A stretch of 64,000 nucleotides of DNA from Firmicutes bacterium HGW-Firmicutes-7. Its GTDB lineage: Bacteria; Bacillota; Clostridia; Lachnospirales; Vallitaleaceae. Location: NCBI GenBank assembly GCA_002841375.1, contig PGZO01000007.1, positions 124,001 through 188,000 on the forward strand, in the 5' to 3' direction. Of this stretch, positions 1 through 8,869 are shown piece after piece. A program made the position numbers and the translations under genes. Numbering within the stretch: position 1 is the first letter of the stretch; every line of letters starts with the position of its first letter. The notes under the pieces were generated by a model that worked only from the letters and a program-made list of their open reading frames with translations, ran no database searches and was not told the DNA's origin.

Positions 1-1077
1 CCACTTCATAAATTCAATAGGTAATTGATTGTTTTGATCTACAATAAGATCCTCTGCGCTGGCCTTCGTAATGCTATCAAACTTTCTCACAAAAAACACC
101 CAGCTTTCTGAAAAAGGCGGTCGTGCTACTACAACTCTTGAACCATCTTTCATTTCATTAACCTTATACCCATTGCTTTCTGAAAGCTGTCCTGGATTGT
201 TAAATCTGTAAATATTCTTGCATACCCTAACCAGCTCATTTTCACTTTTAAACGATAAAAATGACAAATGGATTGTTTTACCTTTCAGGAAAATCCATAC
301 GGAGTCATAACTAAAAGGGAGTTCTTTAACAATATTTAACCCACTTGCAAAGTCTACTTCTTCATGAAAGGTAGGTGGGATTCCTGACACACCACCAGAC
401 ACGCCATCGATCTTCATATCCCTTATTTCATCTATAACACCATATCCTTTATAAACTTGATATATACGTTGTACAATAATTGAAACTTTGTCTTCAAAGG
501 CTGTAATCTTCTTTACCTTTTGGGAATAAAGCATTTCAATATCTTGTTTATTAATAAAATAGGCAAAAGCATCTTCTACTTCTCTTTGTTTATCAAGCCC
601 ATTATCAATGATCAATCTTTCTAGTGCGTTATAATAATACTTTTTTTTATACACTAACAATAAAATTTCAAATTTATCTTGTATACTCAACGCTCTAGCG
701 TTATCAAAATCAATAATTCTATTAATGTTATCTTCATTGATGCCATAAAGATTCACTAGTATATCCCTAATAAAGCTCTTAATATAATTTTTTGAATTAA
801 CATCCCCATAACTACAAGTTTTTAATGCTTTTCTAAGTTGTGCTCTGTTTTTCATTCTCTTCTCAAACTCTTCTTTTGACAGATTCATTTCATGAAGGTT
901 TGTTTTTAAAATATCATTAAACTTGTTCTTAATAAAATCAATAAGTTGATCCATACAATATTTATCTTCTTCTATTTCATAATCCCTCATTCCCTTTGAT
1001 TGACCTTTTACTATTATTATTATAAAGATGCTTGTCCCAATAAAAATCATTCCAAGCATAACGCTATTCATTACCAT
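1..1077 (-). CDS. CpaF/TadA-like secretion ATPase, N-terminal part (cut by window edge)
   Basis: The frame is open from an ATG at 1077 to the left edge (359 codons), so the C-terminal half with the Walker motifs lies outside the window. The first 25 residues form one hydrophobic segment. A helical region follows, then a segment containing an MKIDG/SGGVSGIPP stretch that resembles the N-terminal domains of type II/IV secretion ATPases of the CpaF/VirB11 family. A GAGGTGAT ribosome site lies 5 bases before the start, and the stop of the preceding ParA-like gene is one base upstream, so it belongs to the same operon. A membrane segment on a CpaF-type ATPase is unusual. The family call rests on context and on general resemblance, because no catalytic motif is visible here. 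Confidence 0.6.
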   Translation of the reverse strand, partial: MVMNSVMLGMIFIGTSIFIIIIVKGQSKGMRDYEIEEDKYCMDQLIDFIKNKFNDILKTNLHEMNLSKEEFEKRMKNRAQLRKALKTCSYGDVNSKNYIKSFIRDILVNLYGINEDNINRIIDFDNARALSIQDKFEILLLVYKKKYYYNALERLIIDNGLDKQREVEDAFAYFINKQDIEMLYSQKVKKITAFEDKVSIIVQRIYQVYKGYGVIDEIRDMKIDGVSGGVSGIPPTFHEEVDFASGLNIVKELPFSYDSVWIFLKGKTIHLSFLSFKSENELVRVCKNIYRFNNPGQLSESNGYKVNEMKDGSRVVVARPPFSESWVFFVRKFDSITKASAEDLIVDQNNQLPIEFMKW

Positions 1078-1078
1078 A

Positions 1079-1888
1079 TTAATCACCTCTTTTTGAATCT
1101 ATATCTAATTGATTAAATAAGCTTATGACACTTTTTCTAACTTCATTGATAAACGTATAATATAGATCATTCTTTTCTGCACGTATGTTTTTTACAAAAA
1201 AATCAATTGCCTTGCCATCATTACAGGCATCTGCAAAGGCTCTGCAATAAGGAATACATCCAATATTATCTTTAACCTTATACCTTCTTTGTAGATTCCT
1301 TATACCTAAGCTTGAACTTTCATCATACATGGATATTAAAAACATGCATTTATGTAAGAATTTTGGGTAATCTTTCTTAAAAAAATCCTCTAATATGTTT
1401 ATATTCTGATTCAAATTAATAACAATGATATCTGAATTATCCAATATCTTCTGATTTATCTCGCTATCACCTGCCGGTACATCAACAATCAACAAATCAT
1501 ATTGACGCTTAATTGCGTTCAAAATTGTTACAATCATATTGTTAAAATCACTTAAATAAAGCGCTTTATTCGTATTTTTTGTTCCAACCAAAAGATCTAA
1601 TCGTCCTTTAAGCAACGTAGTTGTATAGCTTAAAATACGCTCGTTATCTAATGTACTAAATTTAACTAATCTACTTAGTGCATCAATTCCATTATCCTTT
1701 AACTCCGTTAAGCCTGTATTTAGAAATAGCTTATCTACCATGGAGGCTTCCAATGTTGACTTTTCAAAGTGACTATGCGTAATCAAGGTTTTCATTTTAT
1801 ATTCAAGGGCAATTGCACAAGCAATAGCTACAGAATTAGTCGTTGTTGTTGTCTGTCCATGCACCGTACTCCAAAAGGCTATTTGCAT
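1079..1888 (-). CDS. ParA/MinD-like (CpaE-type) protein with altered P-loop
   Basis: 269 residues. The N-terminus has the layout of a ParA/MinD/CpaE ATPase, but the deviant Walker A reads VHGQTTTTTN, with Gln where the catalytic Lys of GKT is expected. The YDLLIVDVPAG stretch near residues 129-139 matches the Walker B/switch region. In Tad systems CpaE-type proteins help to localise the machine at the membrane. The start overlaps the previous gene by 10 bases, which suggests translational coupling. The frame is intact, so the altered P-loop is a property of the protein and not a frameshift. ATP binding may be weak or absent; this is inference. Confidence 0.65.
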   Translation of the reverse strand: MQIAFWSTVHGQTTTTTNSVAIACAIALEYKMKTLITHSHFEKSTLEASMVDKLFLNTGLTELKDNGIDALSRLVKFSTLDNERILSYTTTLLKGRLDLLVGTKNTNKALYLSDFNNMIVTILNAIKRQYDLLIVDVPAGDSEINQKILDNSDIIVINLNQNINILEDFFKKDYPKFLHKCMFLISMYDESSSLGIRNLQRRYKVKDNIGCIPYCRAFADACNDGKAIDFFVKNIRAEKNDLYYTFINEVRKSVISLFNQLDIDSKRGD

Positions 1889-2565
1889 GCTTTCGCCCCC
1901 TCCACTGCCTTGATCACCTTCATTACTTTCCCAAATTCAATGCCATATAATTCTTCAATAATATCTGCAAACATCTCTTTATATTTCCTTGATAGCTTTT
2001 TAAAAGAAAAAACTTCATCATACTGACATAATAGCTTGCACTTGTAATCCTCCTGTGTACGTTCGAATTCATATTCTGCCAGCACCTTTGTACGTACATC
2101 AATATTTAGAATATGATTAATATAATTCTTATTAATTTTAGTGTCTATAACATCTCGATAAACTTTAACCACGTTCATGTTATTGTTCAAGAAGTTGTTA
2201 AGACTCTTCTTTAAGGAAAGTATATTATGTCTTTCATAATCAGTAACTATAAAAACAATTGAATACTCCATATCTATTCGTTCAGACACATGAAGTCCAT
2301 GATCAACCAGGGCAATATCGTAGCCTTTCATATTGACTGCCTTACTTAATTCCACTTTTTCTTCTGAATAAGAGATACAGTCGACCCCAAAATATGTAAA
2401 TAAGTCGCTATCAGCTAGTGTTGGTAACGTTGTTTTTAATAACTGCTCTTCGCTTGCATCTATAAGTATTACTTCTTTATTTAATGCTTTTAGTATACGA
2501 GATAAATAATGTATCATATCAACTTTATACGAACCTACAAACCCCAGTTTAATAAAAGGATCCAT
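1879..2565 (-). CDS. ParA-like protein lacking a Walker A motif
   Basis: 228 residues. It begins KLGFVGSYKVDMIHYLSRIL followed by KEVILIDAS, the strand-loop-helix-strand order of a SIMIBI/ParA fold, but no glycine-rich GKT loop is present. A later YDIALVDHG segment sits where Walker B is expected. It probably acts as a structural or regulatory partner of the next ParA-like protein. It overlaps the SAF-domain gene by 17 bases upstream and the next gene by 10 bases downstream, so these genes form one tightly packed operon. The family is inferred from fold-like pattern and context and no specific name is recognised. Confidence 0.5.
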   Translation of the reverse strand: MDPFIKLGFVGSYKVDMIHYLSRILKALNKEVILIDASEEQLLKTTLPTLADSDLFTYFGVDCISYSEEKVELSKAVNMKGYDIALVDHGLHVSERIDMEYSIVFIVTDYERHNILSLKKSLNNFLNNNMNVVKVYRDVIDTKINKNYINHILNIDVRTKVLAEYEFERTQEDYKCKLLCQYDEVFSFKKLSRKYKEMFADIIEELYGIEFGKVMKVIKAVEGAKACK

Positions 2566-3514
2566 TTATATCTTCCTCCTTTATTTCATTTGGTTCTTCA
2601 CCGCTTACGCTCCCTTCAGGTGTTACATCATTTATAGTGGTTGTCTCATGGCTTAAGGTTTCTTGCTCCTTATTAATTTTATTTTCTCTATTAGTTGCTT
2701 CTTCTTTGACCCCACTTTCCACACTATATCCTGCTTCAACACTAACTTTTGCTAACCGCTCCTCTAACTGTAGCCTTGCCTCCTGAGTTAAACTTTCTTT
2801 AGCCTCCTGGATTATATTCGGATTGCTTATTATAACTTTAAGTACGTCTAAATTTACTGGATAATTAAGTATTGCTTTATCTTGAATAGAAGGTGCAACA
2901 TAGGTTACCGTGTATAGCTTTGCGCCCTTATGTAAATATGCATCAACTATTGCACTACTTAAGGTAAGTATCTCTTTTTCATCCACCCATAGCCAAAATG
3001 TATTCGTTGCCAACTGAATATCTCGAACCTTTTTCTTGCTTAAAACTATATAATCTTCTCCACTGGGAAACCCAATTCTCACGTCAATATAATTGTCTTT
3101 TCTAAGATTGCTCGGTAATAATAGCATGTTTAGTTCTTCTTCCCTCAAATCCTTAGAAATTATTTCTTCGTGTACCATTGCCTTCATTAATGGTATCCCC
3201 TGTTCTAAGTCCACCAAAAGCACTTTACCATAATCTTCACTTGTCACATATTGATCTTGAAGCGTACTTGCACTAATTTCATCTTCATAAAAAAGCTCGG
3301 GCTTCAATACAGTTCCTGCTGGTAGCCTTTCGTTCCCCATAAGTACAATTCTATTTAAACTGTATTTCATTGTATTAATCTCCGTAACATATTGCGAAAG
3401 TTGTATTTTATAGACTACGTATCCTGCTGCTCCTATTATTCCTATCAATAGTACGAATGTTAAAACAGTCCTTACAGCCTTAGACATCTTTAGTTTTTTC
3501 TTTCCAAATGCCAT
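2549..3514 (-). CDS. CpaB/RcpC-like SAF-domain membrane protein
   Basis: 321 residues. A lysine-rich start is followed by a single transmembrane helix at about residues 14-35. Then comes a SAF-type domain (about 55-125) with the typical 'RLPAGTVLKPELF' and 'GKVLLVDLEQGIPL' pattern of CpaB/RcpC assembly proteins. The C-terminal 60 residues are Glu/Thr-rich, charged and probably disordered. CpaB proteins act in Flp pilus assembly on the outer face of the membrane. A strong GGAGGAGAG ribosome site precedes the ATG. The gene lies 27 bases after the kinase-ParA gene and overlaps the following ParA-like gene. Confidence 0.65.
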   Translation of the reverse strand: MAFGKKKLKMSKAVRTVLTFVLLIGIIGAAGYVVYKIQLSQYVTEINTMKYSLNRIVLMGNERLPAGTVLKPELFYEDEISASTLQDQYVTSEDYGKVLLVDLEQGIPLMKAMVHEEIISKDLREEELNMLLLPSNLRKDNYIDVRIGFPSGEDYIVLSKKKVRDIQLATNTFWLWVDEKEILTLSSAIVDAYLHKGAKLYTVTYVAPSIQDKAILNYPVNLDVLKVIISNPNIIQEAKESLTQEARLQLEERLAKVSVEAGYSVESGVKEEATNRENKINKEQETLSHETTTINDVTPEGSVSGEEPNEIKEEDINGSFY

Positions 3515-3541
3515 ATCTCTCCTCCTGATAAAATATTCTTC

Positions 3542-4984
3542 TTAGGTTTTTAATAATTGTTCAAATATCTTTTTGATTTCTTGGTTAGGCATAAAAGGAT
3601 TCATATTATACGATAAGTGAAAGGTCTTACTATTTGTTAATTTCTTTATCTCCTTAATTGACTTCTTGTCCATTAAAGGCAACAAATAACACCAGTTGTT
3701 GTTTGGATCGTATTCTCGTGTTCTACTATAAAAGTCTTTTATTTCCTTAACCTTCCAATCCATTCCTTGTCCAATAACAAGCCTGATATCTGATCGAATA
3801 AATTCATCTAGTTCCCCTAATTCTTGATATGAACCTAAATCTATAATAATAAAATCATACTGATCTCTATATTTAGTAAGAAATTTCCAATAATCAATAT
3901 CCCAGTAATAGTGGATTCTATTATAAATAAAGTTCTTTTTTACCATAGTCTTTTCATCCCTTGTAACAAGCCCAATTTCTTTAAAATGCTTTGAATCATT
4001 TAATTCTATTAAAGCGACTTTTCCTTTTTTACATAAAATAGCTGCAAGCATGATACTTGTATGTGTGACGCCCACGCCCTTATTAACCCCCAAAACACCA
4101 ATTGTTGCTGTCTTTTTAACATCTATGTTACTAGCTTCATTCTCACTATTTGTATTGGTTAGAATGGAAAGATTTATATTATCATGTTTTTTAACAGCTC
4201 CTTCCTCACAATTATTCAATGTTAATAAAGAATTTTCGAGCTCCCTTATACTTTGATACCTTTGATTCGGTAAAATTTCGCAGCATTTTAAAACTATCTC
4301 GAATAGTCCATTCGCTAATTCTGTATTAAGTTGTTCTGTCCATTGAATTTTATAAGGTGGGTGAGAAAGATTTTTACTTGTAAGTAAAAAGTATAATGTG
4401 ATTCCTAGAGAAAAAATATCCGTACGTTCATCGCTCTGTCCAATTCCATACTGTTCTGGAGCTGCATAGCCCTTTGTACCAATCGGCATTGTGTCATTTT
4501 GGCTTTCTTCTTTATACTCCCTAGCTATCCCAAAATCTATTAGCTTAATCATGCCATTATCCATTAACATAATATTTTCTGGCTTCACATCTCTGTAAAT
4601 AATTGGATGTGGTTTTCTTTGGTGTAAATAATTCAGTACATCACACAACTGAAATGCCCATTTTACAATCTGCTTCGTTTCTATTTCGGTACACTGTGTT
4701 TTATAGTCTTTCAAATTAATACCTTGCACGTATTCCTCAATGATATAAATAGCTTGGTCATCTTCTTCAATATCAATTATTTTTGGTATGGCTATATGAT
4801 CTAAATGCTTTAATATATTAGGCTCTGCAAGAAGATTAATACTATGATTTTCTTTTCTCGCCTTTTTAATTGCCCACTTATTTCCAACTTTAATATTTTC
4901 TGCAAGATAGACTTCACTTGTACCTCCATGACCAAGTGGTTCTATTACTTTAAATTTGTCAAAATACACCCTCCCGGTTTCCAT
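3542..4984 (-). CDS. Ser/Thr protein kinase fused to a ParA/CpaE-like domain
   Basis: 480 residues. An N-terminal PknB-type kinase domain (about 8-255) shows the glycine loop LGHGGTSEVYLA, the Lys of WAIKKA, the catalytic loop YRDVKPENIM (YRD instead of HRD), DFG and AAPE. After a linker, residues from about 290 on form a ParA/MinD-like domain whose P-loop NKGVGVTHTS has Val at the usual Lys position; YDFIIIDLG is the Walker B region. There is no transmembrane helix. It is the first gene of the left Tad-like operon, behind a clear promoter at 5039-5067. The kinase appears catalytically complete, while the ParA part may only bind partners. Substrates are unknown; the operon's own SAF and ParA proteins, or the FHA protein at 49176-50525, are candidates. 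Confidence 0.8.
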   Translation of the reverse strand: METGRVYFDKFKVIEPLGHGGTSEVYLAENIKVGNKWAIKKARKENHSINLLAEPNILKHLDHIAIPKIIDIEEDDQAIYIIEEYVQGINLKDYKTQCTEIETKQIVKWAFQLCDVLNYLHQRKPHPIIYRDVKPENIMLMDNGMIKLIDFGIAREYKEESQNDTMPIGTKGYAAPEQYGIGQSDERTDIFSLGITLYFLLTSKNLSHPPYKIQWTEQLNTELANGLFEIVLKCCEILPNQRYQSIRELENSLLTLNNCEEGAVKKHDNINLSILTNTNSENEASNIDVKKTATIGVLGVNKGVGVTHTSIMLAAILCKKGKVALIELNDSKHFKEIGLVTRDEKTMVKKNFIYNRIHYYWDIDYWKFLTKYRDQYDFIIIDLGSYQELGELDEFIRSDIRLVIGQGMDWKVKEIKDFYSRTREYDPNNNWCYLLPLMDKKSIKEIKKLTNSKTFHLSYNMNPFMPNQEIKKIFEQLLKT

Positions 4985-5038
4985 TATACCCCCCTTTTCA
5001 ATTATATATCTATGTAACGCTAATATTGCAATAGACCA

Positions 5039-5067
5039 ATTATATACAATTATTTTACCTTTTTCAA
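5039..5067 (-). promoter_or_regulatory. Sigma-A-type promoter of the kinase-ParA operon
   Basis: On the minus strand, TTGAAA (5067-5062) and TATAAT (5044-5039) are separated by exactly 17 bases. The start would fall near 5032, about 48 bases before the kinase ATG at 4984, which is preceded by AAAAGGGGGG. Confidence 0.7.
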
Positions 5068-5209
5068 GAGTTTTTTATGTTATTTTTTGTATTAATGTGC
5101 GATATAAGTCGAGTTTTGCCTTGTTATTTTACATAAAATTACAATTATGTTGCTTATTCCTATTATAGTATTGGCTTGCCTGTAATAACTCCCCATGCTT
5201 GCGCATCCC

Positions 5210-5245
5210 AAAAAAAGCTATAGGCAATTAATTGCCCATAGCTTT
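5210..5245 (-). terminator. Rho-independent terminator after the PrsA-like gene
   Basis: A stem AAAGCTAT.GGCAATT pairs with its complement between 5214 and 5245, with one mismatch. On the minus strand it is followed by a run of seven T. It lies just after the stop of the PrsA-like gene. Confidence 0.75.
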
Positions 5246-5276
5246 GATAGCTTTGATATTTTTAATACTTTATAGT

Positions 5277-6455
5277 TTACTCTGTTGTTTCTTCTGGTAT
5301 TTCTGGCGTTTCTGGTATTTCTGGCGTTTCTGGCGTTTCTGGCGTTTCTGGCGTTTCTGGCGTTTCTGGCGTTTCTGGCGTTTCTTCATTCGCTTTATCA
5401 CCAGGTTTTGTTGCACCGGTCACTTCAAACGCATTCCAAGCCGCTTCGTCTACAACGATGTTGTACTCCTCTTTCCAGCGTTCAATCTGCTCTTGAAAAG
5501 CAGCTTCCTTTTGTTTGCTTTTTGCATATTGAATAACTTCGTCTTCTATATCTTTTCTTGCTTGAATTTGCTCTGCTGTTGGTGCACCTACAGCCTTTTC
5601 TATCTTAATAATATGATAGCCATACAGCGTTTCAACAAGTCCACTAATTTCACCTGTTTCCATTGCAAAGGCCGCTTCTTCAAATTCTTTAGTCATTACG
5701 CCTTTTGTAAAAGTGTACTCACCTTGTGCCGCTAATGAACCCGTATCTTCTGAATATTCTGCTACTAAACTCGCAAAATCTTCATTTGCTTTTGCTCTTG
5801 CAAGTGCTTCTTCTGCCCTAGTTTTTGCAGCAGCAAGTCCAGCTTCATCTAAAGAGGTTCCTGCATCATCAATCGTCTTAATTAATATATGCTTCACTGT
5901 AACAACGTCTGCTTCTACGCCATATTCAGCAATTGAAGCATATTGAGGGTCTTGCAAAGCAACAATAGCTAAATCATTCTCCAATAGTAGCTCATCTATT
6001 TCTGTATCAGGTATTGCTACATCAATTAACTTTTCTAAATATTTATACTTTACAGAAATTTTCTCTAAAGTTTCCAACGTAAACCCTGCCTTTTTAGCTA
6101 TGCTCGGATCTAATCCTTCAAAATAAGTTTTGACAGTAGCTTTTGCTTCTGCAATTTCTTCTTCTGTTAATACAATCTCTTTTTCTTTGGCAACATAAAC
6201 TGCTAAATTAATAGTTGTTAGTGTATCTAATACTTGTTCTTTAATATAATCCCCAACTGTACCTTCACCATATGGGTTTTGTTCACTCATGCCTTCAACA
6301 CCAATTTGTGATTCCATACTAAACACAAAAAAGTTCGCCTCGTCTATAGTAACCTTTTCTCCTTCAATTTCAATAATTGTTTTTTCTGTTGAACAACCTA
6401 CAAACATTGTAACCACTAGCATTGATATCATCATTAATATGATTATTTTCTTCAT
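5277..6455 (-). CDS. PrsA/SurA-like peptidyl-prolyl isomerase lipoprotein
   Basis: 392 residues. The signal peptide ends in a lipobox (FVGC), so it is predicted to be a lipoprotein on the outer face of the membrane. A SurA/PrsA-type helical N-terminal region (about 30-165) is followed by a parvulin rotamase domain (about 180-290) with [18 protein letters not shown] and [11 protein letters not shown]. It would assist folding of exported proteins. The last 35 residues are ETP/EIP repeats, unusual for PrsA and possibly a spacer in the cell wall. The gene is monocistronic, with a terminator directly downstream. It may serve the large surface proteins encoded nearby (inference). Confidence 0.85.
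   Translation of the reverse strand: MKKIIILMMISMLVVTMFVGCSTEKTIIEIEGEKVTIDEANFFVFSMESQIGVEGMSEQNPYGEGTVGDYIKEQVLDTLTTINLAVYVAKEKEIVLTEEEIAEAKATVKTYFEGLDPSIAKKAGFTLETLEKISVKYKYLEKLIDVAIPDTEIDELLLENDLAIVALQDPQYASIAEYGVEADVVTVKHILIKTIDDAGTSLDEAGLAAAKTRAEEALARAKANEDFASLVAEYSEDTGSLAAQGEYTFTKGVMTKEFEEAAFAMETGEISGLVETLYGYHIIKIEKAVGAPTAEQIQARKDIEDEVIQYAKSKQKEAAFQEQIERWKEEYNIVVDEAAWNAFEVTGATKPGDKANEETPETPETPETPETPETPETPEIPETPEIPEETTE
5292..5385 (-). repeat. 9-base tandem repeat encoding the ETP tail
   Basis: About ten copies of the 9-mer TCTGGCGTT (plus strand) with two TCTGGTATT variants. They keep the frame and encode Glu-Thr-Pro or Glu-Ile-Pro units at the end of the PrsA-like protein. Slippage would change tail length in whole-codon steps. 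Confidence 0.9.
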
Positions 6456-6623
6456 TTCATTACGCTCCTTTTAACTATATTCCCTTAATATTTTGATGTA
6501 TTTCATCATTTTAAGCTTGCATTATGACATCTTTATTTAATCAAGCTTACCTTCTATAGTTTAAAGTATTTGAACTACAAAATCAACAAAAAACATATAT
6601 TTCTTTGTGACCTTTGTGTGTCA

Positions 6624-6655
6624 ATAAAAATGGCACAAGCTTTCGCTTGTGCCAT
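6624..6655 (-). terminator. Terminator after the universal stress gene
   Basis: A near-perfect hairpin TGGCACAAGC...GCTTGTGCCA (6631-6654) is followed on the minus strand by TTTTTATTG. It ends the gene whose stop is at 6666. Confidence 0.8.
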
Positions 6656-6665
6656 TCGTGATAAT

Positions 6666-7118
6666 TTATTCCTTTATGTATACAATCTCATTACCTTTTA
6701 GATTAGGTAGTTCTTTTACTCTTGGTGCACGTTCAAGTACAAGCACTTCTAAGTCCTTCGCTTCTGATGATATATGACTAGGTATATCTTTCTTTAATAG
6801 TTTAGACAGTTTACCTCTCATAGTTTCTCCTAGCACAACTTGTGATACATCCATATCTCTAATAAACGATATAATACGTGTAGCAACACCTTGATCACTT
6901 ACAAAGTGTACTTCCCCACCTAAATCCTTGCCATATTTAAATAACTCTTCAAGTAACGTTGCTGATTCAGGATTTTGAAATATACTCATACCCTTTTCTA
7001 CATGTAAAATGTGTAGTTGAGCATTATTTTCTCGTGCTATTTTTGCACCTTTTTCTATTAATCTTTTAGAATTGCCTTGTATCGTAATACATACCAAAAC
7101 TTTTAATTGATTTTCCAA
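6666..7118 (-). CDS. UspA-family universal stress protein, KdpD-type
   Basis: 150 residues from the TTG at 7118, which lies 8 bases after AAAGGGG. A GTG at 7127 overlaps that ribosome site and is less likely. The protein is a single Usp domain: KVLVCITIQGNSKRLIEKGAKIARE at the start, then LHILHVEKG, and a GETMRGKLSKLLKKDI loop. This pattern is closest to the Usp domain of the KdpD sensor kinase and not to free ATP-binding UspA proteins. It probably binds a nucleotide or small ligand and acts in a stress or ion response. It is a stand-alone gene, and no kdp genes are in the window. Confidence 0.75.
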   Translation of the reverse strand: MENQLKVLVCITIQGNSKRLIEKGAKIARENNAQLHILHVEKGMSIFQNPESATLLEELFKYGKDLGGEVHFVSDQGVATRIISFIRDMDVSQVVLGETMRGKLSKLLKKDIPSHISSEAKDLEVLVLERAPRVKELPNLKGNEIVYIKE

Positions 7119-7272
7119 TTTTAACACCCCTTTACAATGAATCTGAATTCTACCCCCTATAGTCTTTTTTTCTATGATTCAATTATATCACTAATATTTT
7201 ATATATTCTACAATCATTCTCATTGTTCACAAATTATTCATAGCCAATACTTTGTCCGCGAACCCACTATAA

Positions 7273-7305
7273 GTGAATCAAACAAAACTCTTTTGTTTGA
7301 TTCAC
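7273..7305. terminator. Perfect 15-bp hairpin after the coat-like gene
   Basis: GTGAATCAAACAAAA is followed by CTC and its exact complement (7273-7287 and 7291-7305). It begins 9 bases after the stop of the minus-strand coat-like gene. The T-run is better on the plus strand (CTTTTT) than on the minus strand. A terminator is the simplest reading. Confidence 0.6.
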
Positions 7306-7314
7306 ACTTTTTCT

Positions 7315-7845
7315 TTAGTAAAAGTACTGTCTATAATTATCATAATAAGGAGGGTTATAAGGGCGTCTTCTTCTATATCTTCTACCATAAAATCTATGTC
7401 TTCTTCTATTAAATAGCTCGTTTAAAAACAATATTTTTATTAAATCTCTTTGGGTGTCATAGTCTTCTCTAAATTGCAAGTTATTAACTTCAGCCTCAGC
7501 TTCTATTTTCTTTTGCTTTAATCTTTCATCTTTTCCTACAGCAGCAATAATTTTATCAGTTATTTGCTCAACTACTTCACGATCCGGATATTCATCATAC
7601 ATATACAACCCATCATATTCAAGCTTATCACACTCTTCATCAATGTATACCTGAATATTTCTACTAAAATCAGGATACATACTTTTCATGTATTGAATAT
7701 CTAATTCATTCGAGTTTTCGTCCTCCTGATTAGGTATTTGAACGCCAGATGGCGGTAAATACATATGTCCTTGATTTGAACCAGCTATATTATGCGGATT
7801 ATACTCATTTACCTTTGTATTAGCTGATGCACCCATGTCATACAT
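7315..7845 (-). CDS. Spore-coat-like Tyr/Arg-rich protein
   Basis: 176 residues from the ATG at 7845, which has AGAGGAG 8 bases upstream; an in-frame ATG at 7914 lacks a ribosome site. The start is Asn/Gly-rich, and the middle contains YMKSMYPDFSRNIQVYIDEECDKLEY. This recalls small Clostridia proteins with a 'YPxIY...EECD' core that are often linked to the spore coat. The C-terminus is extremely Arg/Tyr-rich (RRRHRFYGRRYRRRRPYN), typical of structural or cross-linked coat proteins. There is no signal peptide. The function is inferred from composition only. Confidence 0.5.
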   Translation of the reverse strand: MYDMGASANTKVNEYNPHNIAGSNQGHMYLPPSGVQIPNQEDENSNELDIQYMKSMYPDFSRNIQVYIDEECDKLEYDGLYMYDEYPDREVVEQITDKIIAAVGKDERLKQKKIEAEAEVNNLQFREDYDTQRDLIKILFLNELFNRRRHRFYGRRYRRRRPYNPPYYDNYRQYFY

Positions 7846-7929
7846 TGGATAATCTCCTCTATACTTTATCATAATTGCTCCAAACTTTATTTCAATACTA
7901 ATATATGCAAGCACTCACCCACTTTGTGA

Positions 7930-8688
7930 TTAGTATTCAAAAGTAATAACTGGCGTAGCAACATAAAAATATGTCTTCTCTTCAATTTCATTATAGGTTA
8001 TTGCTAAATCCATATTGATTTTTTCACCATTTGTTACAACATAGTCTTCCATATATTTTGAATATGCATAGGCACTCTTTAATTGTTCCTGTTCAACGAT
8101 AGATTTTATTTCACCTTTTAATGCATATACCATACTTTCCATAACCTCTTCAGCCACGGCTTGTGATATCTCTCCATGTTGACTAGCCGTAATTATTAAA
8201 CCTTTTGTAGCAACGATATCCATCTCATCGTATAGCTTACCTAGCTTTTTCTCAAAATAACCGACACTTTTGTATTTGTTATATAGTTTAATATTGACTG
8301 TTAAATAATTCCTAGCCTTAAAGGTACCATCCTCAGTTCCTTCTACAATTTCTACTAATTGAATTTTGGTGTGGGCATCTTTAGAACTTTTTTCTATGGT
8401 ATACACTTTCTTGTCCTTTACATCTACATAATCTTCATGGTAGTTCTCAATTCCGAGCTTTAAAGCAACTTCCTCAACTACCTTACACATTTCTTCTTTC
8501 ACCATATACTTAGGAATATATTCACCCCATATATTCAACTCCGTATTTTCAATTCTAAATTGCGTATTTCCAAAGGCCTCAACGAGATCTTTTCCACCAT
8601 ATGTTGTGTTATCCTTAATTATTTTGTCGGTAATAATCAAGCTCGTCAATAAAATTACCACAATTAAAATTTTTCTATAGATCCTCAT
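7930..8688 (-). CDS. ywmB: YwmB family protein
   Basis: 252 residues with an N-terminal signal anchor (about 5-22). The final third, with MDLAITYNEIEEKTYFYVATPVITFEY, matches the conserved end of the YwmB (TATA-box-binding-like fold) family. It is known from spore-forming Firmicutes and usually encoded next to murA/spoIID and near the atp operon. Its biochemical role is not established. The ATG at 8688 follows AGGAGGGG at 6 bases. In Bacillus, ywmB lies shortly after atpC; here a 10 kb surface operon separates them. Confidence 0.75.
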   Translation of the reverse strand: MRIYRKILIVVILLTSLIITDKIIKDNTTYGGKDLVEAFGNTQFRIENTELNIWGEYIPKYMVKEEMCKVVEEVALKLGIENYHEDYVDVKDKKVYTIEKSSKDAHTKIQLVEIVEGTEDGTFKARNYLTVNIKLYNKYKSVGYFEKKLGKLYDEMDIVATKGLIITASQHGEISQAVAEEVMESMVYALKGEIKSIVEQEQLKSAYAYSKYMEDYVVTNGEKINMDLAITYNEIEEKTYFYVATPVITFEY

Positions 8689-8797
8689 GCCTTACCCCTC
8701 CTAAATGTAATCTATGGCTTCTAGTAATAATTATCTTTCCTAGAGTATAGACACATTCATCGCTGGTTAAACAAGAAACAGTTGTAGAAAATAAGAT

Positions 8798-8845
8798 ATA
8801 CCCCGAAAAGGGGTAATGCCTTTCGCATCTCGCCTCTCGGGGTAT
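8798..8845 (-). terminator. Terminator of the surface-protein operon
   Basis: An outer 9-bp stem ATACCCCGA (8798-8806) / TCGGGGTAT (8837-8845) encloses a second, mutually exclusive ACCCC/GGGGT hairpin. On the minus strand it is followed by a T-rich stretch (ATCTTATTTT). It lies 25 bases after the stop of the SLH gene. Confidence 0.55.
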
Positions 8846-8869
8846 TCTTTCTTTTACTATATAAGGTTT

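Noticed and set aside
1079-2565. Degenerate P-loops as frameshifts or pseudogenes
   Set aside because: Both frames are full length with overlapping starts and good coding pattern; the rest of the fold is kept.
5292-5385. Short tandem repeats as a CRISPR array
   Set aside because: Units are 9 bases with no spacers, lie in a coding frame and have no cas genes nearby.
5232-5735. Plus-strand reading frame with FWRFWRFW repeats
   Set aside because: It is the reverse reading of the 9-base repeat and the PrsA-like gene; no ribosome site or family likeness.
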